Shown here: in pieces, positions 41,183-48,369 of the stretch
How the letters are laid out: every line of letters begins with the position of its first letter
How positions within the stretch are numbered: the stretch's first letter is position 1
Assembly: GCA_963781725.1 (NCBI GenBank)
Contig: CAWAGV010000002.1
Span: forward strand, 1,736,001 to 1,800,000
Source: BOG-931 sp963781725
GTDB taxonomy: Bacteria > Pseudomonadota > Alphaproteobacteria > Rhizobiales > Xanthobacteraceae
Direction: 5' to 3'
DNA length: 64,000 nt
Notes under the pieces: model-generated
The model's database searches: none
The model's input: only the letters and a program-made list of their open reading frames with translations
What the model was told of the DNA's origin: nothing
Position numbers and translations under genes: made by a program

Positions 41183-43972
41183 CTAGGCCGCTTTGCCTTC
41201 GGCCGGCGTGGTGAACAGCGCCAGCAGCGGCCGCTTGATCGCGGTCTGCCGAGTCGGGGTGGTGATCTGCGCGCCGGTGAGGTCGGTGACATAGAAAACG
41301 TCGACCACCCGCTCGCCGAAGGTCGCGACGTGGGCGGAAGCGATATTGAGGTTGAGCTTCGACAGTGACGTGGTCAGCTCATAGAGCAGGCCGGGGCGGT
41401 CGAGCCCGGTGACCTCGACCACGGTGTAGCGGTTGGACCATTGGTTGTTGATGGTCACTTCCGGCTCGATGGCGAAGGCCTTGAGCCGGCCTTTCGGCGC
41501 GGCGCGTTTCGCCACCACGTCGGGCAGCTTGAGCTCGCCACGCACCGCCTTTTCGATCGCGTCGCCGATACGTTGCGCGCGGCGGGCCTCGTCCTCGTCG
41601 CGCTCGAATTCGCGCGTAACGGAGATCGTATCGAGCGCGAGCCCGTCGGTCGTGGTGTAGATCTGCGCGTCGACGATGTTGGCGCCCGCCAAGGCGCAGG
41701 CGCCGGCAATGATCGACAGCAGCCATGGATGGTCGGGTGCGAACACGGTGAGCTCGGTCACGCCGCGCGTGGCATCGAAGCTGACATTGGTCGCGAGTCG
41801 TTTACCGGCGGTCTCGCTGTCGCGCACGAATCCGGCATGCGCGAGCTTGTGCTGCAGATCGACCTTGAGCCAGTACGCCGGGTAGTGCCGCGCGATATAG
41901 CGGTCGAGAGTGTCGGCCGGCCAATCCTTGATCTCCCTGCGGAACTCGGCTTGCGCCGCTGTCACCCGCTGGGCGCGATTGACCTCGGAGAAACCGCCGG
42001 TCAGCACCGGCTCGGTCTCATAATAGAGCGTGCGAATGAGCTGCGCCTTCCAGCCGTTCCAGACGCCGGGGCCGACAGCGCGGATATCGGCGGTGGTCAG
42101 GATCGTCAGCAGCTTCAATCGCTCCAGCGATTGCACCACCGCGGCAAAATTCTCGATGGTCTTGCGGTCCGATAGATCGCGGGATTGCGCGACCGTCGAC
42201 ATGACGAGATGAACCTCGATCAGCCAGGCGACGAGCTCCGTGTCGGCGGCGTTGAGGCCGAGGCGCGGGCACAGCCGCCGGGCGATGCGCGCGCCGGCAA
42301 TGGAGTGATCCTCCGGACGTCCCTTGGCGATATCGTGCAGGAACAGCGTCACGCACAGCACCGTGCGATGCTCCGGCCGTATCGTCCGCACCAGCTCGCT
42401 GGCCAGCGCAACTTCCGGGTTGTCACCGCGTTCGATCTCGTTGAGCACGCCGACGCAGCGCAGCAGATGCTCGTCGACGGTGTAGTGGTGATACATATTG
42501 AACTGCATCATCGCGACGATGCGGCCGAACGCCTGCACGAAGGCGCCGAGCACGCCGGCCTCGTTCATGCGGCGCAGCACGGTTTCGGCGTCGTTCTTCG
42601 ACGTCAGTATTTCGATGAACAGCCGGTTGGCTTCCTCGTCTTCGCGAACGTCCTTGTCGATCAGCTTGAGTGAATGGGTCGCGACCCGCATCGCTTCCGG
42701 ATGCATGGCGAGATTGTGCCTCTGCGCCAGGTAGAACAGCCGGATCAGGTTGACGGGGTCGCGCCGGAACACGTCGGCGCGGGCGATGGTGATGCGGTTG
42801 TTGTCGATGACGAAATCGTCGGTGCCGGTCAGTTTCTTTGGGCCGCGCGCCGGGCGCAGGCGCGCAATCATGCGGCTGAGCACCGGCGCCGGCTTGGCTT
42901 CGCGTTCCTCGAGCCCGGCGCAGAGAATGGCGGTCAGGTCGCCGACATCCTTGGCGGTCAGGAAGTAGTGCTTCATGAACCGCTCGACGTCTTTCAGACC
43001 GGGGTGTTCGGTATAGCCGAGCCGCACCGCGATCTCGCGCTGCACGTCGAACGACAGCCGCTCTTCGGCGCGGCCGGCCAGAAAGTGCATGTTGCAGCGG
43101 ACCGACCACAGGAAATCTTCGCAGCGGCGGAACAGCTTGTATTCGCCACGGTCGAATACGCCGCGCTTGATCAGTTCCTCGGGCTCCTGCACGCGATAGA
43201 CATATTTTGCGATCCAGAACAGTGTGTGCAGATCGCGCAAGCCGCCCTTGCCGTCCTTGACGTTGGGCTCGACCAGATAGCGCGATTGTCCGGCGCGGCG
43301 ATGCCGCTCTTCGCGTTCGGCAAGCTTGGCGGCGACAAATTCCGGCGCGGTGCCCTGAACGACCTCCTTGTCGAAACGCGTCGTCAGTTCGTCGTAGAGT
43401 TGTTTGTCGCCGAGGAGGTAGCGCAACTCCAGCATCGCGGTGCGGATCGTCATGTCCGCCTTGGCCTGACGGATACACTCGCTGACCGAACGGGTGGCGT
43501 GGCCGACCTTCAGCCCCATGTCCCAGAGACAATAGAGCAGCGCTTCGGCGACCAACTCGCCCCATGCGGTCTGCTTGTAGGGCAGCAGAAACAAGAGATC
43601 GATGTCGGAGCCGGGCGCCAGCAATCCTCGGCCATAGCCGCCGGTCGCGACCACCGTCATGTGTTCCGCCTCGGACGGCACTGACGATCGATAAATTTCG
43701 CCGCCGATGAATTCGAACAGGATGCGGATGATATCGTCCTGCATCTGGCACAGCCGTTCGGCGCAGCGGCGGCCGTGGCGGTCCTGCAGCAGCAATTGCT
43801 CGGCGCGGGAGCGCGCCTGGGTCAGCGCCGTCTTCAGCCGTTGCGCGACCGCGGTGCGCAACTCGCGCTCGCGGCCGGCATAGGTTTCGGCGAGCGTCTT
43901 GAGATCGGCGACGATGGCCGGCGCGTCGATCAATTCGACATCGACGCGCGTACGCTGGCTGTCCAACATCAT
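41183..43972 (-). CDS. glnD: [Protein-PII] uridylyltransferase / uridylyl-removing enzyme
   Basis: This 929-residue GlnD senses glutamine and controls PII proteins by adding or removing UMP. The nucleotidyltransferase domain has GGYGRGLLAPGSDIDLLFLL (about 113-132, with the GS and DxD), and the GlnD linker has KDGKGGLRDLHTLFWIAKYV. The HD hydrolase domain includes FLHDIAKGRPEDHSIAG, and two ACT domains close the protein (about 740-815 and 850-925). Full length and all motifs suggest it is functional. GGGAGA lies immediately before two adjacent ATGs (43972 and 43969), and the second has the better spacing. It normally sits close to mutS in related genomes, but here a transporter block lies between. 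Confidence 0.96.
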   Translation of the reverse strand: MMLDSQRTRVDVELIDAPAIVADLKTLAETYAGRERELRTAVAQRLKTALTQARSRAEQLLLQDRHGRRCAERLCQMQDDIIRILFEFIGGEIYRSSVPSEAEHMTVVATGGYGRGLLAPGSDIDLLFLLPYKQTAWGELVAEALLYCLWDMGLKVGHATRSVSECIRQAKADMTIRTAMLELRYLLGDKQLYDELTTRFDKEVVQGTAPEFVAAKLAEREERHRRAGQSRYLVEPNVKDGKGGLRDLHTLFWIAKYVYRVQEPEELIKRGVFDRGEYKLFRRCEDFLWSVRCNMHFLAGRAEERLSFDVQREIAVRLGYTEHPGLKDVERFMKHYFLTAKDVGDLTAILCAGLEEREAKPAPVLSRMIARLRPARGPKKLTGTDDFVIDNNRITIARADVFRRDPVNLIRLFYLAQRHNLAMHPEAMRVATHSLKLIDKDVREDEEANRLFIEILTSKNDAETVLRRMNEAGVLGAFVQAFGRIVAMMQFNMYHHYTVDEHLLRCVGVLNEIERGDNPEVALASELVRTIRPEHRTVLCVTLFLHDIAKGRPEDHSIAGARIARRLCPRLGLNAADTELVAWLIEVHLVMSTVAQSRDLSDRKTIENFAAVVQSLERLKLLTILTTADIRAVGPGVWNGWKAQLIRTLYYETEPVLTGGFSEVNRAQRVTAAQAEFRREIKDWPADTLDRYIARHYPAYWLKVDLQHKLAHAGFVRDSETAGKRLATNVSFDATRGVTELTVFAPDHPWLLSIIAGACALAGANIVDAQIYTTTDGLALDTISVTREFERDEDEARRAQRIGDAIEKAVRGELKLPDVVAKRAAPKGRLKAFAIEPEVTINNQWSNRYTVVEVTGLDRPGLLYELTTSLSKLNLNIASAHVATFGERVVDVFYVTDLTGAQITTPTRQTAIKRPLLALFTTPAEGKAA

Positions 43973-44054
43973 TCTCCCGGCATAGCGGAGGCTAGGGCAA
44001 CTGTCATCGTGCGCCGCTTGGCAAAGCGGTTTTACGCTGACCGCGGTCCGCGCA

Positions 44055-44106
44055 AGTATTTCATACTAAATCTATATCATTTTATAGTATTTATTTTTGT
44101 TTGACC
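44055..44106 (+). promoter_or_regulatory. AT-rich block and possible promoter upstream of the riboswitch
   Basis: About 50 bases here are almost pure A/T, in strong contrast to the GC-rich surroundings. They include the inverted repeat ATACTA (44063-44068) / TAGTAT (44085-44090), and end in TTGACC at 44101, which could be a -35 box with a poor -10 (TAAAGA) about 16 bases on. That would start the RNA right at the riboswitch. Regulator identity is unknown. Confidence 0.4.
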
Positions 44107-44136
44107 GCCAGCACCGCCCTCCTAAAGAATAATGCT

Positions 44137-44192
44137 AGCGCCGATTTGAGCGAGCAGCTTGCGGGCGCAATATAAATGCAGCTAAAGCGCGG
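44137..44192 (+). promoter_or_regulatory. SAM-II (SAM_alpha) riboswitch aptamer
   Basis: The sequence follows the SAM-II consensus in order. P1 5' strand GCGCC is at 44138-44142, then GATTTG at 44143-44148, a variable segment, CTTGC at 44158-44162, P1 3' strand GGCGC at 44164-44168, ATAAA at 44172-44176, and GCTAAAG at 44181-44187. A pseudoknot helix can form between GCG (44150-44152) and CGC (44188-44190). SAM-II RNAs bind S-adenosylmethionine and switch off methionine or sulfur genes in alphaproteobacteria. Here it precedes an SsuABC-type transporter. Confidence 0.82.
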
Positions 44193-44260
44193 GGCCTGCC
44201 CCGTTGTCTCGCGTCAGGGCGGCGGGCGCCTATCCCCGCCTCCAGAACTGGAGGACCACC
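44190..44260 (+). promoter_or_regulatory. Riboswitch expression platform with ribosome-site sequestering hairpin
   Basis: Three hairpins follow the aptamer. CGGGG/CCCCG (44190-44203) begins inside the pseudoknot strand. GGCGGG (44221-44226) can pair with CCCGCC (44235-44240). CCTCCA (44239-44244) pairs perfectly with TGGAGG (44249-44254) around a GAAC loop, hiding the GGAGG of the substrate-binding protein gene. The second and third share bases 44239-44240, so they exclude each other. This is the geometry of a translational switch. Confidence 0.65.
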
Positions 44261-45226
44261 ATGCTTACACGTCGTGGCTTTTTGGGAAGCGCAGCCGGCG
44301 CGAGCCTGCTGCCGTTCGGCATCGCGCGCGCGGCCGACAAGCCGTCCGAGATCCGCATCGACTGGGCGACCTACAATCCGGTCTCGATGGTGCTCAAGCA
44401 GCAAGGCCTGCTCGAAAAGGAATTCGAGAAAGACGGCATCGGCATCCGCTGGGTGCAGTCGCTCGGTTCCAACAAGGCGCTCGAATTCCTCAACGCCGGC
44501 TCGATCGACTTCGGTTCGACCGCCGGTTCCGCGGCACTGCTGGCCAAGATCAATGGCAATCCGATCAAATCGATCTATGTCTTCTCGCGTCCGGAATGGA
44601 CGGCGCTGGTGACGCGCAAGGATACGTCGATCAACAAGATCGAGGATCTGAAAGGCAAGCGCGTTGCAGTGACGCGCGGCACTGACCCGCACATCTTTCT
44701 GGTCCGCGCCTTGCTGTCGGTCGGCTTGAGCGAAAAAGATATCCAGCCGGTGCTGTTGCAGCATCCGGACGGCAAGACCGCACTCATTCGCGGCGACGTC
44801 GATGCCTGGGCTGGGCTCGATCCGATGATGGCGCAGGCACAAGCCGAGGACGGCGCGCGGTTGTTCTATCGCAACAAGGACGCCAACACCTGGGGCATCC
44901 TCAATTCAAGCGAGGACTTCCTTAAGGCCTATCCGGAACTGACTAAACGCGTGATCGGGATCTACGAGCAGGCGCGCAAATACAGCCTCGGTCACTATGA
45001 CGACGAAAAGCGCGTCTTCATGGACGTCACCAAGCTGCCCGACACGGTCGTCGACATCCAGCTCAAAGAGCGGACCGAGCTGACCTTCAACAAGATCGGG
45101 CCGCCGCAACGCAACTCCATCCTGGAAGCGGGACTCGCGCTGCAGAAGGCCGGCGTCATCCAGCCGAATGTCGATGTAAAACAGGTGCTCAACGATCTGG
45201 TCGACGACCGCTACGTCGCCGTCTGA
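44261..45226 (+). CDS. ABC transporter substrate-binding protein, aliphatic sulfonate/nitrate type (SsuA-like)
   Basis: This 321-residue precursor has a Tat-like signal (LTRRGFLGSAAGASLLPFGIARAADK). The SsuA/NrtA-type fold follows: IDWATYNPVSMVLKQQGLLEKEF, IRWVQSLGSNKALEFLNAGSIDFGSTAG and KRVAVTRGTDPHIFLVRAL. It is the periplasmic receptor of the transporter encoded by the next two genes. ATG 44261 has GGAGGACCACC upstream, the very site that the leader hairpin can cover. Given the SAM-II riboswitch, a sulfur-containing ligand (sulfonate or sulfate ester) is likely, whereas nitrate or taurine are family alternatives. Confidence 0.85.
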   Translation: MLTRRGFLGSAAGASLLPFGIARAADKPSEIRIDWATYNPVSMVLKQQGLLEKEFEKDGIGIRWVQSLGSNKALEFLNAGSIDFGSTAGSAALLAKINGNPIKSIYVFSRPEWTALVTRKDTSINKIEDLKGKRVAVTRGTDPHIFLVRALLSVGLSEKDIQPVLLQHPDGKTALIRGDVDAWAGLDPMMAQAQAEDGARLFYRNKDANTWGILNSSEDFLKAYPELTKRVIGIYEQARKYSLGHYDDEKRVFMDVTKLPDTVVDIQLKERTELTFNKIGPPQRNSILEAGLALQKAGVIQPNVDVKQVLNDLVDDRYVAV

Positions 45227-45266
45227 CGCTCCGGTTTGGCGCATTGCATTTGCGGCAGGTCCCATG

Positions 45267-45294
45267 TCTCTTGTGACCATTCTCTTGTGACCAT
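45267..45294. repeat. Exact 14-bp tandem duplication at the permease start
   Basis: TCTCTTGTGACCAT occurs twice in a row. The second copy ends in the ATG used by the permease. The ATG at 45264 just before it now runs only eight codons to a TGA at 45288-45290. Without the duplication that ATG would have been in frame with the permease. Confidence 0.85.
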
Positions 45295-46126
45295 GACCGT
45301 CGCTGTCGAAGGCCCATCGAACGCCGCTGCTCCGGCGGAGCCGGCAACAACGTATCGCTGGTCGCGCTGGGCGCGGCCGGCGCTGGGCCTCGTGCTGCCG
45401 GTCACGCTGGCGGTGGTGTGGGAATTCATCGTGCGGATGGGCTGGGCGACGGGCCGCCTGGCGCCGCCGCCTTCGGTGATTTTCTCCACCTTCGTCGATC
45501 TCGCTCGCACCGGTGAATTGCAGCGCCACACGCTGGTGACGCTGGCGCGGGTCGGGGCCGGTTTTAGCCTCGGCGTAGCGGTCGCAACGGTCATCGGCGC
45601 TGCCGCCGGATATTCACCGCTGGTGCGCCGCCTGCTCGATCCGACCATTCAGGGGCTGCGCGCCATTCCCTCGATTGCCTGGGTGCCTTTGTTCATTCTC
45701 TGGCTCGGCATTTTCGAAGCGTCGAAGGTGGCGTTGATCGCGGTCGGCGTGTTCTTTCCGGTCTATCTCGGCTTGATGGGCGCGATCCAATCGGTTGATC
45801 GCAAGCTGGTCGAAGTCGGCCGCGCATTCCGGCTGACCGATGTCGCGATGGTCCGCCGCATCCTGTTGCCGGCAGTCTTGCCGGCCTATGTCATTTCGCT
45901 GCGCTCGGGTCTCGGGCTCGGCTGGATGTTCGTGATCGCCGCCGAGCTGATGGGCGCATCCGAGGGCCTCGGCTACCTGCTGATCGACGGCCAGCAACTC
46001 GGCAAGCCCGCGGAGATCATCGCCGCCATCGTCGCCTTCGCTATCGTCGGCAAGGCGACCGACTGGCTGATCGTTCTTGCCGCGGCGCCGTTCCTGCGCT
46101 GGGAAGACGTTGTTCGTCCGGAATAG
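45293..46126 (+). CDS. ABC transporter permease (SsuC-like)
   Basis: This 277-residue inner-membrane permease has about six helices. The cytoplasmic EAA loop that docks to the ATPase reads EVGRAFRLTDVAMVRRILLPAVLPAYVISLRSGLGLGWM, and the family C-terminal ASEGLGYLLIDGQQLGKPAEIIAAIVAFAIVGKATDWLI is clear. It forms the channel for the SsuA-like receptor's substrate. ATG 45293 lies at the edge of a 14-bp tandem duplication that put an earlier ATG (45264) out of frame. The present start has no clear ribosome site, so it may depend on coupling to the short upstream frame that ends 2 bases before it. Confidence 0.85.
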   Translation: MTVAVEGPSNAAAPAEPATTYRWSRWARPALGLVLPVTLAVVWEFIVRMGWATGRLAPPPSVIFSTFVDLARTGELQRHTLVTLARVGAGFSLGVAVATVIGAAAGYSPLVRRLLDPTIQGLRAIPSIAWVPLFILWLGIFEASKVALIAVGVFFPVYLGLMGAIQSVDRKLVEVGRAFRLTDVAMVRRILLPAVLPAYVISLRSGLGLGWMFVIAAELMGASEGLGYLLIDGQQLGKPAEIIAAIVAFAIVGKATDWLIVLAAAPFLRWEDVVRPE

Positions 46127-46135
46127 GCCGTTCAG

Positions 46136-46927
46136 ATGCTCGTCCTCGACCACATCGGCAAAACCTATCCCAACGGCGTGCATGCGCTCGGCGGTGTTTC
46201 GCTCGAGGTCGAGCCGGGTGAGATTGTTGCGGTGATCGGCGGCTCCGGCTGCGGCAAGTCGACATTGCTGCGCGCGATCGGGGGTCTCGATCCGGCAACC
46301 GAGGGCGCGGTGACGCTGGACGGCGAGCGCATCATGCGGCCGCACGAAAAGATCGGCATTATTTTTCAGGAGCCGCGGCTGCTGCCGTGGCTCAAGGTTG
46401 CCGACAATGTCGGCTTTGGCCTTGGCGACCGCCCGAAGGCGGAACGCGCGCAGCGCGTCGCGGCGGCGCTCAATCGCGTCGGGCTCACCGACAAGGCGAC
46501 GGTGTGGCCGCGCGAATTGTCCGGCGGCCAGGCGCAACGCGTCGCGATTGCGCGGGCGCTGGTGCCGCGCCCGGAAGTGCTGCTGCTCGACGAGCCGTTC
46601 TCGGCGCTCGATGCCTTCACCCGCACCGACTTGCAGGATCATTTGCTCGATCTGTGGGCTGACGCCAGACCGACGCTGATCCTGGTGACTCACGATGTCG
46701 ATGAGGCGATCGTCCTCGCCGACCGCGTGATGGTGATGTGTCCGCGTCCCGGACGCGTGTTCGACGAGATCGACGTGGATTTGCCGCGCCCGCGCGACCG
46801 TCAATCGGCAGCATTCGATTTTGCCAAGCGGCGTATTCTGGCCGCGCTCAATCGCTCGCTCAACCGTTCCGCAACTGCTGCCGAGAGCGAACCCAAAGCC
46901 GCCACTGGCGCGGCGCTGTGGTGGTAA
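46136..46927 (+). CDS. ABC transporter ATP-binding protein (SsuB-like)
   Basis: This 263-residue ATPase energises the SsuABC-type importer. Motifs in order are Walker A GGSGCGKST (about 38-46), Q-loop IIFQEPRLLPW (about 79-89), signature ELSGGQAQRVAIARAL, Walker B LLLDEPFSALD, and the switch His in LVTHDVDEAIVLADR. Its start is 9 bases after the permease stop. An open palindrome (GCCCGGC/GCCGGGC) follows shortly after the end. Nitrate/sulfonate/taurine-type ATPases are hard to tell apart. The riboswitch upstream of the operon favours a sulfur source. Confidence 0.88.
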   Translation: MLVLDHIGKTYPNGVHALGGVSLEVEPGEIVAVIGGSGCGKSTLLRAIGGLDPATEGAVTLDGERIMRPHEKIGIIFQEPRLLPWLKVADNVGFGLGDRPKAERAQRVAAALNRVGLTDKATVWPRELSGGQAQRVAIARALVPRPEVLLLDEPFSALDAFTRTDLQDHLLDLWADARPTLILVTHDVDEAIVLADRVMVMCPRPGRVFDEIDVDLPRPRDRQSAAFDFAKRRILAALNRSLNRSATAAESEPKAATGAALWW

Positions 46928-46930
46928 TTC

Positions 46931-46949
46931 GCCCGGCCTTGCCGGGCTT
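46931..46949 (+). terminator. Compact hairpin after the ABC transporter operon
   Basis: GCCCGGC (46931-46937) pairs perfectly with GCCGGGC (46941-46947) around CTT, followed only by TTG. It begins four bases after the ATPase stop codon. Without a T-run it is a weak intrinsic terminator at best. Confidence 0.4.
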
Positions 46950-47004
46950 GTCGCCGTAACCTCAATTCGCTACGCACTGCCGAAATGGAAGAGGAGCGAC
47001 AATC

Positions 47005-47514
47005 ATGGACGCCGCCGGGCTTCGCGCAATGCAGGCGCCGATCAAGGAACGCTACAAGTCCGACCCAAAAGCCGGCTTTATCACGCTCAAAGCCAAGGGT
47101 TCGCTCGACGACAGCAATATCGCATGCAAGGTCGAGACCGGCCGCGCGCTGGCGGTGGCAGGCCTGCATCCGGCGACCGGCGGCTCCGGCATGGAATTGT
47201 GCTCCGGCGACATGCTGCTGGAGGCGCTGGTGGCGTGCGCCGGCGTCACGCTGAAAGCCGTCTCCACGGCGCTCGATATTCCGCTGAAGTCAGCCATGGT
47301 TTCGGCCGAGGGCGATCTCGATTTCCGTGGCACGCTCGGTGTCGCCAAGGATGCGCCGGTCGGTTTCGCGCAGATCCGCCTGCGCTTCGACGTCGACACC
47401 GATGCGCCGCAAGACAAACTTGACCAACTGCTCAAGCTCACCGAGCGTTATTGCGTGGTCTACCAGACGCTGAAAAGCGGACCGCCGGTCGAGGTCGGTC
47501 TCAAACGGGTTTGA
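47005..47514 (+). CDS. OsmC-family protein
   Basis: This 169-residue protein of the OsmC/Ohr/YhfA peroxiredoxin-like family shows the core TGGSGMELCSGDMLLEALVACAGVTLKAVSTALDI, in which two cysteines lie in positions typical for the family (ELCSGD and VACAGV). It ends YCVVYQTLKSGPPVEV. OsmC proteins reduce organic hydroperoxides or act in stress; some YhfA-like ones have no known role. GAGGAGCGACAATC precedes ATG 47005. It may be read with the transporter genes, but 78 bases and a hairpin separate them. Confidence 0.83.
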   Translation: MDAAGLRAMQAPIKERYKSDPKAGFITLKAKGSLDDSNIACKVETGRALAVAGLHPATGGSGMELCSGDMLLEALVACAGVTLKAVSTALDIPLKSAMVSAEGDLDFRGTLGVAKDAPVGFAQIRLRFDVDTDAPQDKLDQLLKLTERYCVVYQTLKSGPPVEVGLKRV

Positions 47515-47562
47515 TGGGTCATTCCGGCTTTCGCCTCGCCCGGCCGGAACAACATAATCGGC

Positions 47563-48366
47563 ATGTCCCCCGAACTCATTTTCATTTCTGAGCTCGCCGC
47601 GAAGATGGCGATGACGGCGTTCATCGTCGTCGTCATTTCGGTCGTGGTCGAACGCTCCGGCCCGTTCGTCGGCGCGCTGATCGCGGCGCTGCCAACTGCG
47701 GCGAGCGCGGCCTACATCATCCTCGCCTTCGAACACCCGCCCGATTTCATCGCCGCAAGCGCGGTCGGCAGCGCTGCGGCCACTGCCGCGGTCTCGATCT
47801 TCTGCCTGGCCTACGCAATTTTGGCGCAGCGTCACGGCGTGGTGCTGAGCGTTGCGGTGTCAATTGCCATCTGGTTTATCGCCGCCGCCGCGCTGAAGCT
47901 TGTTGCCTGGACGCCGCTGACGGCAACGATCCTCAATATCATCGTGTTCGGCATCACCGTGCCGGCAAGCTGGCGCTATCGCACCTCGGGACCGCCGCCG
48001 AAATTGCTGCGCCGTCCCTACGACATTCCACTGCGGGCCATCGCCTCGGCGATCACGGTCGTGGCGGTTACCACCCTGAGCTATCGGATCGGCTCGTTCG
48101 CTTCCGGCATGTTTGCGGTGTTCCCGATCGTGATGGGCTGCTCGATCGTGATTCTGCATTTGCGCGTTGGCGGCGTAGCTTCGGCGAGCATGATGGCGCA
48201 TGCGCAGATTGCGCTGAACGGGCTGTGGATCGGCTTCATCGCCGTGCACTATCTGGTCGCACCACTCGGCGTGTGGAGCGCGTTCGGACTCGGCATGCTG
48301 GTGTGTATCGCCTGGAGCGGCGGGCTTTGGCTGATCCGCGCCCGGCCGCGCCAGCGGCCGGCGTGA
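47563..48366 (+). CDS. Multi-pass membrane protein of unknown function
   Basis: I do not recognise this 267-residue protein. It has about eight or nine hydrophobic segments, with short polar loops. Two similar halves may be present: VERSGPFVGALIAALPTAASAAYIIL in the first and SFASGMFAVFPIVMGCSIVIL in the second, each with a P-T/V or F-P turn inside a helix. This kind of inverted repeat is common in small transporters. The C terminus is basic (RARPRQRPA), expected in the cytoplasm. It is convergent with mutS, three bases between the stops. Confidence 0.7.
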   Translation: MSPELIFISELAAKMAMTAFIVVVISVVVERSGPFVGALIAALPTAASAAYIILAFEHPPDFIAASAVGSAAATAAVSIFCLAYAILAQRHGVVLSVAVSIAIWFIAAAALKLVAWTPLTATILNIIVFGITVPASWRYRTSGPPPKLLRRPYDIPLRAIASAITVVAVTTLSYRIGSFASGMFAVFPIVMGCSIVILHLRVGGVASASMMAHAQIALNGLWIGFIAVHYLVAPLGVWSAFGLGMLVCIAWSGGLWLIRARPRQRPA

Positions 48367-48369
48367 CCG

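Noticed and set aside
43972..44260. A small gene in the 288-base gap upstream of the transporter
   Set aside because: The only frames here have no family resemblance, and the DNA is explained by the AT-rich promoter block and the riboswitch.
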